64,000 bases of DNA, from positions 2,133,001 through 2,197,000 of the forward strand of contig NZ_JABWRZ020000001.1 of assembly GCF_014269185.2 (NCBI RefSeq). Reading direction: 5' to 3'. The stretch's first letter is position 1. Every line of letters begins with the position of its first letter. The position numbers and the translations under genes were made by a program. The notes beneath the pieces were generated by a model. It made no database searches. It was not told the origin of the DNA and saw only the letters and a list, made by a program, of their open reading frames with translations. The DNA comes from Pseudomonas oryzicola. Lineage in GTDB: Bacteria; Pseudomonadota; Gammaproteobacteria; Pseudomonadales; Pseudomonadaceae. This document shows positions 17,321 to 27,212 of the stretch, in pieces.

Positions 17321-19117
17321 ATGCCTGCTCACATCGAAGACTACGCCCTGCTGGGCAACTGCCGCAGCGCCGCCCTGGTCAGCCGCGATGGCTCGCTCGA
17401 CTGGCTGTGCCTGCCACGCTTCGACGCCCCGGCAGTCTTCGCCGCCCTGCTGGGCAACGAAGAAAACGGCCGTTGGCGCCTGGCCCCCAGCGACCCGGTG
17501 GAGCACAGCAGCCGTGGCTACCTGGACGACACCCTGGTGCTGGAAACCACCTGGGCGACTGCTACCGGCCGGGCTCGTGTGCTCGACTTCATGCCGTTGG
17601 GCGAAGTCAATTCGGTGGTGCGCATCGTCGAGGGCCTGGCGGGTGAAACCAACTTCGAGATGGACCTGGTGATGCGCTTCGACTATGGCCGCAGCGTTCC
17701 CTGGGTGGAGCGGGTGGCACCGCTCACGCTCAGTGCCGTGGCCGGGCCTGATCGCCTGGTCCTGGCGGCGACGGTAGCCCCGCAAGCGCGTGATCACCAC
17801 ACCGTGGCCCGTTTCCGGGTCGGTGCGGGCCAGCGGCAGGTGTTCAGCCTGCGTCACCAGCCATCGCACCTACCGGTGCAGCCGGACTGCGACATCGACG
17901 ATGCCCTGAAAAACACCATCGACCAGTGGCAGGCGTTCGCGGCACGCTGCCCCGAGGTAGGCCCCTACAGTGCCCTGGTGCGCCGCTCGCTGCTGACCCT
18001 CAAAGCGATGACCTACGCCCCCACCGGCGGCATCGTTGCTGCAGTCACCACATCGCTGCCGGAGCGCATCGGCCACGAGCGCAACTGGGATTACCGGTTC
18101 TGCTGGCTGCGCGACGCCACCATGACCCTGCTGGCGTTCATGAACCTGGGCTACTTCGACGAAGCCCAGGCCTGGCGTGAATGGCTGCTGCGCTCGGTGG
18201 CCGGCAACCCCGAACAGATGCAGATCATGTATGGCCTGGCCGGTGAGCGCGACCTGCAGGAATACACCCTGCCGTGGCTGGCCGGCTACGAGCGTTCGCA
18301 GCCCGTGCGCGTGGGCAATGCGGCCTCGACGCAGACGCAGCTCGACATCTACGGCGAGCTCGCCGATGCCATGGCCCAGGCAATCAAGGGCGGCTTGCCG
18401 CGCCACCCACGCAGCGCCGCCATCGCCCGGCTGATCCTGCCTTACCTCGAACGCATCTGGCGCGAGCCGGACGAAGGCATCTGGGAGGTCCGCGGGGGGC
18501 GCCAGCAGTTCGTGCACTCCAAGGTCATGGCCTGGGTGGCCTTCGACCGTGCCGCGGGGCTGGCCGACACCACCGAGGAAGGCCGCGAGCGTGGCCAGCA
18601 TTATCGCCAGGTGGCTGACGAGATTCGCCGCGACGTGTGTGAACAGGGCCTGGACGCCAGCGGCCAGTTTTTCGTCCAGGCCTATGGCTCGAGCGAAATG
18701 GACGCCAGCTTGTTGCAGATTGCCCTGACCGGCTTCCTGCCGGTGGATGACCCGCGTTTCTTGCGCACGCTCGAACAGATCGAACAGCGCTTGCTGAAGC
18801 ATGGCTTGCTGCTGCGCTACGACAGCGACAGCTGCAGTGATGGCCTGTCACCGGGCGAAGGCACCTTCCTGGTGTGTTCGTTCTGGCTCGCCGACGTGTA
18901 TGTGTTGCTGGGCCGCGAGGCCCAAGCCCAGGCCCTGTACCAGCGCCTGACCGGCCTGTGCAACGACCTCGGCCTGCTGGCCGAGCAGTACGACCCGGTC
19001 GGCCAGCGCATGCTCGGCAACTTCCCCCAGGCGTTCAGCCATATCGGCATCATCAACACCGCGCTTAACCTGCACCGGGCCCAGTGCCCGGTACGGGACC
19101 GGGCGACCCGGCGTTGA
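17321..19117 (+). CDS. Glycoside hydrolase family 15 (glucoamylase/trehalase-like)
   Basis: This 598-aa cytoplasmic protein (no signal peptide) has a GH15 layout: an N-terminal beta-sandwich (DYALLGNCRSAALVSRDGSLDWLCLPRFD) and an (alpha/alpha)6 barrel from about residue 215. Barrel motifs include HERNWDYRFCWLRDATMTLLAF and, near the end, GEGTFLVCSFWLADVYVLLG with the probable catalytic Glu. Members hydrolyse alpha-1,4-glucans from the end or, in some bacteria, trehalose. Given the nearby glycogen/trehalose operon both are plausible. AAGGAG lies just before ATG 17321. It follows gnd-zwf, so released glucose could enter the same route. Confidence 0.85.
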   Translation: MPAHIEDYALLGNCRSAALVSRDGSLDWLCLPRFDAPAVFAALLGNEENGRWRLAPSDPVEHSSRGYLDDTLVLETTWATATGRARVLDFMPLGEVNSVVRIVEGLAGETNFEMDLVMRFDYGRSVPWVERVAPLTLSAVAGPDRLVLAATVAPQARDHHTVARFRVGAGQRQVFSLRHQPSHLPVQPDCDIDDALKNTIDQWQAFAARCPEVGPYSALVRRSLLTLKAMTYAPTGGIVAAVTTSLPERIGHERNWDYRFCWLRDATMTLLAFMNLGYFDEAQAWREWLLRSVAGNPEQMQIMYGLAGERDLQEYTLPWLAGYERSQPVRVGNAASTQTQLDIYGELADAMAQAIKGGLPRHPRSAAIARLILPYLERIWREPDEGIWEVRGGRQQFVHSKVMAWVAFDRAAGLADTTEEGRERGQHYRQVADEIRRDVCEQGLDASGQFFVQAYGSSEMDASLLQIALTGFLPVDDPRFLRTLEQIEQRLLKHGLLLRYDSDSCSDGLSPGEGTFLVCSFWLADVYVLLGREAQAQALYQRLTGLCNDLGLLAEQYDPVGQRMLGNFPQAFSHIGIINTALNLHRAQCPVRDRATRR

Positions 19118-19153
19118 ACTAGCTGCGATGGCTGGCATGCAGCTGCCGGGCGG

Positions 19154-19996
19154 CTAGAGCAGCCCCCAACTTTTCAGAAAGAACCGAGTCATACCGGCAA
19201 AAGGGCGGTCTGCATCGGCCTGGGTTCGTATGCGCAGCAAGAACTCACGCTGGCGCTCGGCAGCGAAGTTACCTTCCTGAAAAAGCAATACCAGCGTCTC
19301 CAGCGTTTCGTAGGCATTCCAGCGCAGGCGCAGCAATTCCTGGCGGTTCAACCCGAGCACGTCCTCTGCAGCCTTCACCGCTCTGCTGGAATGACTGGAT
19401 CCGGTGATGGCGACCAACCAGACTTCGCGTGTTTCCGGGATGGCTTTCCAGGCAAAGAACTGTTCAGGGTCGGCGACATAGGGGTTGATGAGCTCGGCAT
19501 CTTCCTTGGCATAGAGCTGGGCCACTGCAGCATCTGTGGTGGTGACTGGGTCGGGGCAAATAGTCTGCAACAAGGATTTCAGCTCTGCGCCGCCGCTGGG
19601 GAGGGTCAACGGCACGGTAGGCGGCGCGAGCCTCGGGCCCTGCACCGGGAACGTATCGCCTTTATAGGTCTGGTTGCAGATCTGGCAGCTGAACGTGTAG
19701 TTGTCATAGCAATACGCCAGCCACCAGTACTGGCTTTTCGGTCGAAAGTGTTCCACGTCGCCATGCGCTACCACGGCAGTGTCCGCTTCACAGTAGATGC
19801 ACTTGTTGTATGACTCGACCTTGAGTTGCGGCTTGGCGCCGCCCCAGACTTGACGGTTCTTCGGTCTGAAATTGACCGTTCCAGTATGGCCGTCGTCCTG
19901 GTAGTACTGCACCAGGTTGTTGAGTTTGGTTTCCAGTTGAGTGCCGGTAAAGCCCTTTAATTTTGCGGCGGAGCGAGTGCGCGACACCTTGATCAT
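19154..19996 (-). CDS. ptuB: Septu-like HNH endonuclease PtuB
   Basis: This 280-aa protein resembles the TIGR02646/PtuB nuclease family, the effector of Septu and of retron Ec78. Visible motifs are CIYCE (C66, C69), VEHFRPKS with the catalytic-type H83, and CQICNQTYKGD (C104, C107, N108). Together they form a zinc-finger-braced HNH fold. ATG 19996 overlaps the ptuA stop (ATGA), so it is translationally coupled to the ATPase; the ATG 47 codons upstream lies inside ptuA and is not used. Base composition is lower in GC than the flanking genes. It probably cuts nucleic acid when released by PtuA during phage infection. Confidence 0.78.
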   Translation of the reverse strand: MIKVSRTRSAAKLKGFTGTQLETKLNNLVQYYQDDGHTGTVNFRPKNRQVWGGAKPQLKVESYNKCIYCEADTAVVAHGDVEHFRPKSQYWWLAYCYDNYTFSCQICNQTYKGDTFPVQGPRLAPPTVPLTLPSGGAELKSLLQTICPDPVTTTDAAVAQLYAKEDAELINPYVADPEQFFAWKAIPETREVWLVAITGSSHSSRAVKAAEDVLGLNRQELLRLRWNAYETLETLVLLFQEGNFAAERQREFLLRIRTQADADRPFAGMTRFFLKSWGLL

Positions 19997-21321
19997 GGCT
20001 CGCTCTCTAGGTTTTTTGTGATGGCTGTGAGCTTGCTTGGCGATATCTTGGTTTTGCGTTTGTTTTTGAGCAGTGAAGATTTGAGGCTGCGGATCAACTC
20101 GGCTTGCTCTTTTGCATAGTGCGGAATGACGTCCCATTCGGGGGCATCGTTCAAGATGGCCTGCAGCGCTTTCATCTGCGCTGCTTCTTGCTTGTTGAGC
20201 GACTCTTTAAGGCAGAGTTCTCTGACTGCGTTGCGAGCCTTTTCGATTTCGACTGATTCCAGCGAGTCCAACCCGAACATAGGGCTCATCAGCAGTTGAT
20301 GAAGCATCATCTTGCGCGGTTCACCGATGAACGGAACCAGGGTTGGCGTTGCCTCTGCACCTTCCCGTCGGATGACATAGAGCTCACCTTCACCGCTCTG
20401 CTGTGCCGTGAGTGCCGAGTGCGTGGTGGCGATGAACTGGAAGTTTGGCAGGGTGCTGGAGAGAAACTCAACCAGATGACGCCGCCACACCGGATGCAGG
20501 TGCAGATCGATTTCGTCGATAAGCAGCACCCCGCGCGTGCTGAGGGGGTTCTTGCGGTCGGGAAAGGTTTCGGTGATCCGGTACAGCAGATCGCCACACC
20601 AGGCGGCCATGTTCTGATAGCCGTCGGAAAGTTGATTGAGGGGTACTTCGCCATCGACCGTGTCGAAAATGATTTGCCGGGTGGCGCGATCAATTCGGGA
20701 GAACTGCATGCCGGGTAGGAGCTTGTCCAGCGCTTCATTGACAGCGCCCATCATCGCCGACAGACCTTTTCGATAATCGAGGTCCATCACCCACTGCTCA
20801 AGTGAAACCAGGCTCGCGTCTGGCGAAAACATTGTCGCCATACCTTGAGCCCGTGGCGCGCGTGAGCGTTCATCGGGGAACGTGGTTCGCATGTTCATCA
20901 CGGGGGGGCGACGTGAAACACCGTAACCCAGGACAAAGTAGTTGCGATCCGCTTTGGCAATCGCGGCATCCAGCGCTTCCAGTGATACATGGTTGTTCGC
21001 AAAGATCTTGCGGATTCCGTCACCACGGTTGATTTCCAGCGCTATCTCTCGGGTTTCGCCCTTGGCGGTAACCAGTGTTCCTTCGATACGGCATTTCTTC
21101 GCGCCATTCCTGATCCACGCATCAGGGTCGCCGAGCAGCTCGGGAAGGGCATCGCTGCCTGCCAACAGCAGTGCAATGGCTCGCAGCACCGAGCTTTTCC
21201 CGCAGCCGTTTTCGCCGAGTAGCAAGGTCCAGCGACGAGTCCCGCCGGCACTGGCATGGAAGTTCAGGTCCAAAGACTTGATCGATCGGACATCGCGCAA
21301 CGCGATTCGCACCAGATACAT
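19993..21321 (-). CDS. ptuA: Septu-like AAA/ABC-type ATPase PtuA
   Basis: This 442-aa ATPase is of the AAA_15/21, SMC-like class. It has Walker A GENGCGKSS (residues 36-44), an ABC-signature-like LSDGYQ (231-236), Walker B GVLLIDEIDLHLHP (264-277) and switch His in TTHSAL (299-304). It pairs with the HNH gene directly downstream in the order expected of Septu (ptuA then ptuB). There is no reverse transcriptase nearby, so this is not a retron. The start 21321 has GGAAGGA eight bases upstream. In the known system PtuA restrains PtuB and responds to phage infection. That role here is inference from gene pairing. Confidence 0.78.
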   Translation of the reverse strand: MYLVRIALRDVRSIKSLDLNFHASAGGTRRWTLLLGENGCGKSSVLRAIALLLAGSDALPELLGDPDAWIRNGAKKCRIEGTLVTAKGETREIALEINRGDGIRKIFANNHVSLEALDAAIAKADRNYFVLGYGVSRRPPVMNMRTTFPDERSRAPRAQGMATMFSPDASLVSLEQWVMDLDYRKGLSAMMGAVNEALDKLLPGMQFSRIDRATRQIIFDTVDGEVPLNQLSDGYQNMAAWCGDLLYRITETFPDRKNPLSTRGVLLIDEIDLHLHPVWRRHLVEFLSSTLPNFQFIATTHSALTAQQSGEGELYVIRREGAEATPTLVPFIGEPRKMMLHQLLMSPMFGLDSLESVEIEKARNAVRELCLKESLNKQEAAQMKALQAILNDAPEWDVIPHYAKEQAELIRSLKSSLLKNKRKTKISPSKLTAITKNLESEP

Positions 21322-21524
21322 CGTGAGGTCCTTCCAGTTCTGTAAGCGTATCAGTCATCCTGAAAGGCGACTGTCTATTGCCGAGGGGGCTTGGGCAATG
21401 ATCAACGTCATGCCTGTCAGCAACAAGGTGGCGCACATTTTAGCAGTTGCGAGAAACTACCCGAACCGAGTATCAAGGCTTTCACACAGAGCCTGGCGCA
21501 AACACCATTCGGCACGGAGCACCC

Positions 21525-21881
21525 ATGGGTATTCGCGGTACAGATCGGCAGATCGACAACATCGAGTTCAATGTCAGCGACATCGCACGGAGCAAGGCCT
21601 TTTACGGCAGCGTGTTCGGCTGGGCGTTCACCGACTACGGGCCAGGCTACACCGAGTTCAGCGATGGCCGCTTGACGGGCGGCTTTGCCAGCGGCGAGCC
21701 GGTGCGCCCAGGTGGGCCGCTGGTGATCCTGTATGCCGACGACCTCGAAGCCACGCAACAACGGGTCGAGGCGGCGGGGGCACGCATCAGCCGGGCGACC
21801 TTCGCCTTCCCCGGCGGGCGGCGTTTCCACTTCATCGACCCGGACGGCTACGAACTGGCGGTGTGGACGGCGCAAGCCTGA
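21525..21881 (+). CDS. VOC-superfamily (glyoxalase-like) protein
   Basis: This 118-aa single-domain protein has paired beta-alpha-beta-beta-beta modules: IDNIEFNVSDIARSKAFYGSVFGW at the start and GRRFHFIDPDGYELAVW at the end. The latter carries the usual C-terminal His/Glu metal positions. The substrate is unknown; relatives include glyoxalase I, dioxygenases and bleomycin-binding proteins. I use ATG 21525 (GGAG eight bases before), not the ATG 26 codons upstream. Its stop overlaps the next start as TGATG, so it is co-translated with the RutR-like regulator. Confidence 0.85.
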   Translation: MGIRGTDRQIDNIEFNVSDIARSKAFYGSVFGWAFTDYGPGYTEFSDGRLTGGFASGEPVRPGGPLVILYADDLEATQQRVEAAGARISRATFAFPGGRRFHFIDPDGYELAVWTAQA

Positions 21882-22501
21882 TGGCCAATCACAAGATCGA
21901 AATCCGCCGGCGCAACATTGGCAAGATCCTGCAGGCGGCGGAAAAGGTGTTCGCCGAAAAGGGCTACGGCGCCACCTCCATGGGCGATATCGCCGAGCAG
22001 GCCGAGTTGCCGCGTTCCAACCTGCATTATTACTTCAGCACCAAGGACGAGCTGTTCCGCGCGGTGTTGCAGGATCTGCTGGAGGTGTGGAAACAGGACG
22101 CGCTGTGCTTCGAGAACTTCGACGACCCGCGTGTAGTGCTGACCAGTTATATCCGCGCCAAGATGGGCCATTCGCGCTCACGGCCGCTGGGTTCGAAAAT
22201 CTGGGCCGAGGAGATGCTGCACGGGGCGCCGGTGCTGGGGGCGGACCTGGCGGAAAGCCTGGTGCCCTGGGCCAAGCTCAAGGAAGCCAAGATCCGTCGC
22301 TGGGTGGAGGAGGGGCGGATTCTGCCGGTGGAGCCTTCGGCGCTGCTGTACATGATATGGGCGTCGACCCAGCACTATGCCGACTTTGGTTACCAGGTCG
22401 AGTTGCTCAATGGTGGCGAGGCGTTGTCGGACATGGCGTTCGAGAATGCGCTGCAGACGGTGACCTGTGTGATTCTGCGGGGGATCGGGCTGGAGCCTTG
22501 A
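21881..22501 (+). CDS. TetR-family regulator, RutR-like
   Basis: This 206-aa repressor-type protein has an N-terminal helix-turn-helix (GDIAEQAELPRSNLHYYFSTKDELF, about residues 35-59). Its ligand domain shares with E. coli RutR the string LLYMIWASTQHYADFGYQVE near residue 150 and EEMLHGAPVL near 110. RutR binds uracil or thymine. Since this gene sits beside the reductive pyrimidine genes, it is the best candidate for their regulator, acting on the TGTC-N6-GACA palindromes at 26951 and 27094 (inference). It is coupled to the VOC gene by a TGATG overlap. Confidence 0.85.
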   Translation: MANHKIEIRRRNIGKILQAAEKVFAEKGYGATSMGDIAEQAELPRSNLHYYFSTKDELFRAVLQDLLEVWKQDALCFENFDDPRVVLTSYIRAKMGHSRSRPLGSKIWAEEMLHGAPVLGADLAESLVPWAKLKEAKIRRWVEEGRILPVEPSALLYMIWASTQHYADFGYQVELLNGGEALSDMAFENALQTVTCVILRGIGLEP

Positions 22502-22573
22502 TTGGCAAGCCTGGTTTGCGCGGGGCGATGTGGGAGATTCCATGATATTCAACAAGCCGATTTGACGCCGCGC

Positions 22574-22661
22574 TTGTAGGAGCGGCTTCAGCCACGATCA
22601 CCGGCAAGGCCGGTGCCATCCACCGCGTTGCCTGCATCGCGGATAAATCCGCTCCTACCAG
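22574..22661. repeat. REP inverted pair
   Basis: The arms 'TTGTAGGAGCGG' and 'CCGCTCCTACCA' enclose an internal CCGGCAAGGCCGG hairpin. The pair lies between the convergent regulator and preA genes, the usual intergenic position for pseudomonad REPs, and may act as a two-way transcription barrier. Confidence 0.8.
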
Positions 22662-22692
22662 ATTGCGTCAGTCGGTCGGCTAGCAAGCCGCT

Positions 22693-23967
22693 TCAGCTGG
22701 CCTCGCGGTAGGGGTTGCGTGGGTCTTGCGTCCAGTTCATGTACGGCTTGCCGGTATCCTGCGCCACCATTTCGATGCAGCCTTCCACCGGGCAGGTGAT
22801 CTGGCACAGGTTGCAACCCACGCATTCCTCCTCCACCACGTTGTAGGCATGCGTGCCATCTGCCTTGAGGGTGCTGGCAATGGCCTGGTGCGAGGTGTCC
22901 TCGCAGGCGATGTGGCAGCGCCCGCAACCGATACACGCCTGCTGGTCGATGTGCGCCACCGACTTGTAGTTCATGTCCAGGTACTTCCAGTCGGTGGTAT
23001 GCGCCACCGCCTGGCCACGGAACGCCTCGATGTGGCCATGCCCATGCTGGTCCATCCAGCGTGCCAGGCCGTCCTTCATGTCCTCGACGATGCGGAAGCC
23101 ATGCAGCATCGCCGCCGTGCACACCTGCACGGCGCCACTGCCCAGGGCGATGAATTCGGCGGCATCTCGCCAGTTGCCGATGCCGCCGATGCCGCAGATC
23201 GGCAAGCCACGGGTTTGCGGGTCGCGGGCGATTTCCGCCACCATGTTCAGGGCGATCGGCTTGACTGCCGAACCACAGTAGCCGCCATGGGTGCTCTGGT
23301 CGCCGACGATGGGGTGGGCGACCATGCGGTCCAGGTCGACACTGGTGATGGAGTTGATGGTGTTGATCAACGACACCGCATCGGCCCCGCCACGGTGCGC
23401 GGCGCGGGCCGACTGGCGGATGTCGGTGATGTTTGGCGTGAGCTTGACGATCACCGGCAGCGAGCAATACGTCTTGCACCAGCGGGTGACCATCTCCACG
23501 TACTCTGGCACCTGGCCCACCGCCGCGCCCATGCCACGCTCCGGCATGCCGTGCGGGCAGCCGAAATTCAGCTCGATGCCGTCGGCACCGGTAGCTTCCA
23601 CCAGCGGCAGGATGAACTTCCATGAGTCCTCCACGCACGGCACCATCAGCGACACGATCAGCGCGCGGTCGGGCCAGTCCTGTTTCACCTGGGTGATTTC
23701 GCGCAGGTTGATCTCCAGCGAACGGTCGGTGATCAGCTCGATGTTGTTGATGCCTTGCACCTGGCGGTTGGCGCCGTAGTGCGCCGAGTAGCGCGACGAC
23801 ACGTTGACCGCCGCCGGGTCCTCGCCCAGGGTCTTCCACACCACGCCGCCCCAGCCGGCCTCGAAGGCACGCACGACGTTGTAGGCCTTGTCGGTTGGCG
23901 GTGCGGAGGCCAGCCAGAATGGGTTGGGTGCCTTGATACCGGCAAATTCGATCGACAGGTCGGCCAT
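22693..23967 (-). CDS. preA: NAD-dependent dihydropyrimidine dehydrogenase, catalytic subunit
   Basis: PreA (424 aa; pydA in pseudomonads) reduces uracil and thymine to the 5,6-dihydro forms, or runs in reverse, using FMN. The TIM barrel begins DLSIEFAGIKAPNPFWLASAP. It has substrate/FMN segments ELNFGCPHGMPERGMG and IGGIGNWRDAAEFIALG. Two 4Fe-4S clusters follow near the C-terminus: CIGCGRCHIAC and CVGCNLCQITCPVEGC. Its ATG directly abuts the preT stop, with no spacing, so the subunits are co-translated. First step of the reductive pyrimidine route completed by hydA and the ureidopropionase. Confidence 0.95.
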   Translation of the reverse strand: MADLSIEFAGIKAPNPFWLASAPPTDKAYNVVRAFEAGWGGVVWKTLGEDPAAVNVSSRYSAHYGANRQVQGINNIELITDRSLEINLREITQVKQDWPDRALIVSLMVPCVEDSWKFILPLVEATGADGIELNFGCPHGMPERGMGAAVGQVPEYVEMVTRWCKTYCSLPVIVKLTPNITDIRQSARAAHRGGADAVSLINTINSITSVDLDRMVAHPIVGDQSTHGGYCGSAVKPIALNMVAEIARDPQTRGLPICGIGGIGNWRDAAEFIALGSGAVQVCTAAMLHGFRIVEDMKDGLARWMDQHGHGHIEAFRGQAVAHTTDWKYLDMNYKSVAHIDQQACIGCGRCHIACEDTSHQAIASTLKADGTHAYNVVEEECVGCNLCQITCPVEGCIEMVAQDTGKPYMNWTQDPRNPYREAS

Positions 23968-25335
23968 TTATGCTGCCTCCACATTGAGCATGAGTTGGGC
24001 ATGGATGGCTTCGGCGGCCAGCTTGCCGTGTTGTACGGCCTGGACGGTCAGGTCCTGGCCCAGGGCGGTGCAGTCGCCACCGGCGTAAATGCCCGGCAGG
24101 CTGGTCTGCATGTTTGCATCGACCCGAATGCGCTCGCCGTCGCGGGCCAGTTGCGCTGCCAGCGGGTCGCCGAGGCTGCTGTCGTCGAAGCGTTGGCCGA
24201 TGGCCTTGAAGATGGCGTCGGCGGCCAGCTCGAAGGTTTCGCCGCTGTCGCGCAGGCGGCCGTCAGCCAGCTCGGTGCGGGCAAAGCGCATGCCGCGCAC
24301 CTTGCCGCTGGCATCCAGCAGCACGGCGTCGGGGCGGGCCCAGGTGTGCAGGCGCACCTGGTTGGCCTTGGCGATGTCCTGCTCATGGCCCGTGGCGCCC
24401 ATGTCGGCGTGGCCACGGCGGTACACCAGGTTGACATCGCGGGCGCCCAGGCGGCTCATCTGCACCGCCATGTCGATCGCGGTGTTGCCGGCGCCGATCA
24501 CCAGGCAACGGTCGGCCAGTGGCAGTTGGCTCAGGTCATCGGCCTGGCGCAGTTCACGGATATATTCGGTGGCGGCGACCAGGCCGGGGGCTTCTTCATC
24601 GGCCAGGCCCAGCTGGCGCACGGCATTCAGGCCGAGGCCGAGGAACACCGCGTCGTACTGGTCGCGTAGCTCGCCCAGGCTGAGGTTGCCGCCCAGGCGC
24701 TGGCCATGCCGAATCTCGATGCCGCCAATGCCCAGCAGAAACGCCACTTCACGCTGGGCGTAGTCATCCACCAGCTTGTAGCGGGCGATACCGTACTCGT
24801 TCAGGCCACCGGCCTTGTCACAGGCTTCGAACACCACCACGTCATGCCCGTGCATGGCCAGGCGATGGGCGCAGGCCAGCCCGGCCGGGCCGGCGCCGAC
24901 CACGGCGATGCGCTTGCCGGTGGCTGGCGAGCGCTGGAACGGGTGCGCGGTGAACTGCGCATTGTCCAGGGCATAGCGCTGCAGTTGGCCGATCAGCACG
25001 GGGGCGCATTCCTGCGCATTGTTGCGCACGCAGGCTTGCTGGCAGAGGATTTCGGTGGGGCAGACGCGGGCGCAGCTGCCGCCGAGGATGTTGGCCGAAA
25101 GGATGCGTTCGGCGGCGCCTTGCAGGTTGTCGTCACTGATGCGGTGGATGAATGACGGAATGTCGATTTCGCTGGGGCAAGCGTTGACGCAGGGCGCGTC
25201 GTAGCAGTACAGGCAACGCGCGCTTTCGACGGCGGCCTGGCGGGGAGTGAGCGGTGGGGCCAGGTCGCTGAAGCGCTCGGCCAGCTGGTCGGCACCGGCC
25301 CGGGGGCGCGGCAAGTGGTTCAGGGCGTCGATCAC
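23968..25335 (-). CDS. preT: NAD-dependent dihydropyrimidine dehydrogenase, electron-transfer subunit
   Basis: PreT (455 aa; pydX) passes electrons from NADH through FAD and Fe-S clusters to PreA. An N-terminal cysteine-rich Fe-S segment (ARCLYCYDAPCVNACPSEID, then SCARVCPTEILCQQAC) is followed by FAD-binding VVGAGPAGLACAHRLA and NADH-binding VIGAGNTAIDMAVQMSRLGA. The C-terminus holds a second FAD contact, GIYAGGDCTALG. I start it at GTG 25335 with GAGAGG eight bases upstream, not at the TTG 13 codons earlier. The 99-base gap to hydA suggests it shares the hydA transcript. Confidence 0.92.
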   Translation of the reverse strand: MIDALNHLPRPRAGADQLAERFSDLAPPLTPRQAAVESARCLYCYDAPCVNACPSEIDIPSFIHRISDDNLQGAAERILSANILGGSCARVCPTEILCQQACVRNNAQECAPVLIGQLQRYALDNAQFTAHPFQRSPATGKRIAVVGAGPAGLACAHRLAMHGHDVVVFEACDKAGGLNEYGIARYKLVDDYAQREVAFLLGIGGIEIRHGQRLGGNLSLGELRDQYDAVFLGLGLNAVRQLGLADEEAPGLVAATEYIRELRQADDLSQLPLADRCLVIGAGNTAIDMAVQMSRLGARDVNLVYRRGHADMGATGHEQDIAKANQVRLHTWARPDAVLLDASGKVRGMRFARTELADGRLRDSGETFELAADAIFKAIGQRFDDSSLGDPLAAQLARDGERIRVDANMQTSLPGIYAGGDCTALGQDLTVQAVQHGKLAAEAIHAQLMLNVEAA

Positions 25336-25434
25336 GGTTGTAGCCTCTCTATTTTTTTTGGATGCAGGCAACAAGGATTGCGGTGGTTGGCGAGGGCACT
25401 GCGCAGCCCATCGCGAAACAGCAGCCCAATGGCC

Positions 25435-26994
<1,560 letters not shown>

Positions 26995-27093
26995 TCAGCA
27001 AGAAAATTTTCCCATGAATTTCATGGTTTTTAACTCACTGAAAATAAACGATTAACTTAGATTGTCGTGCTGGCGACGGGGCTTTCGGGAAGG

Positions 27094-27110
27094 TTGTCTG
27101 ACTTGACAAG
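27094..27110. promoter_or_regulatory. Operator candidate 2 (TGTC-N6-GACA)
   Basis: TTGTCTGACTTGACAAG is an inverted repeat with arms TTGTC/GACAA, about 100 bases before the transporter start. It is the partner of the site at 26951, 143 bases away and in the same orientation. Confidence 0.55.
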
Positions 27111-27212
27111 ATGAAAAACTGGTCGAGATTTTCAAGCACATAAAGCGTGTACTCCGGCCGTCGGATCGTCCCGATGAGCGAAGAACTAGAAGAACATCTG
27201 GAGAAGCCTCCC

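Noticed and set aside
19154..21321. Retron Ec78-type system
   Set aside because: PtuA/PtuB are present, but no reverse transcriptase frame and no msr-msd-like inverted repeats were seen on either side.
27174..27212. Upstream ATG of the NCS1 permease
   Set aside because: No ribosome site; ATG 27213 has GGAGAAG and gives the normal family length.
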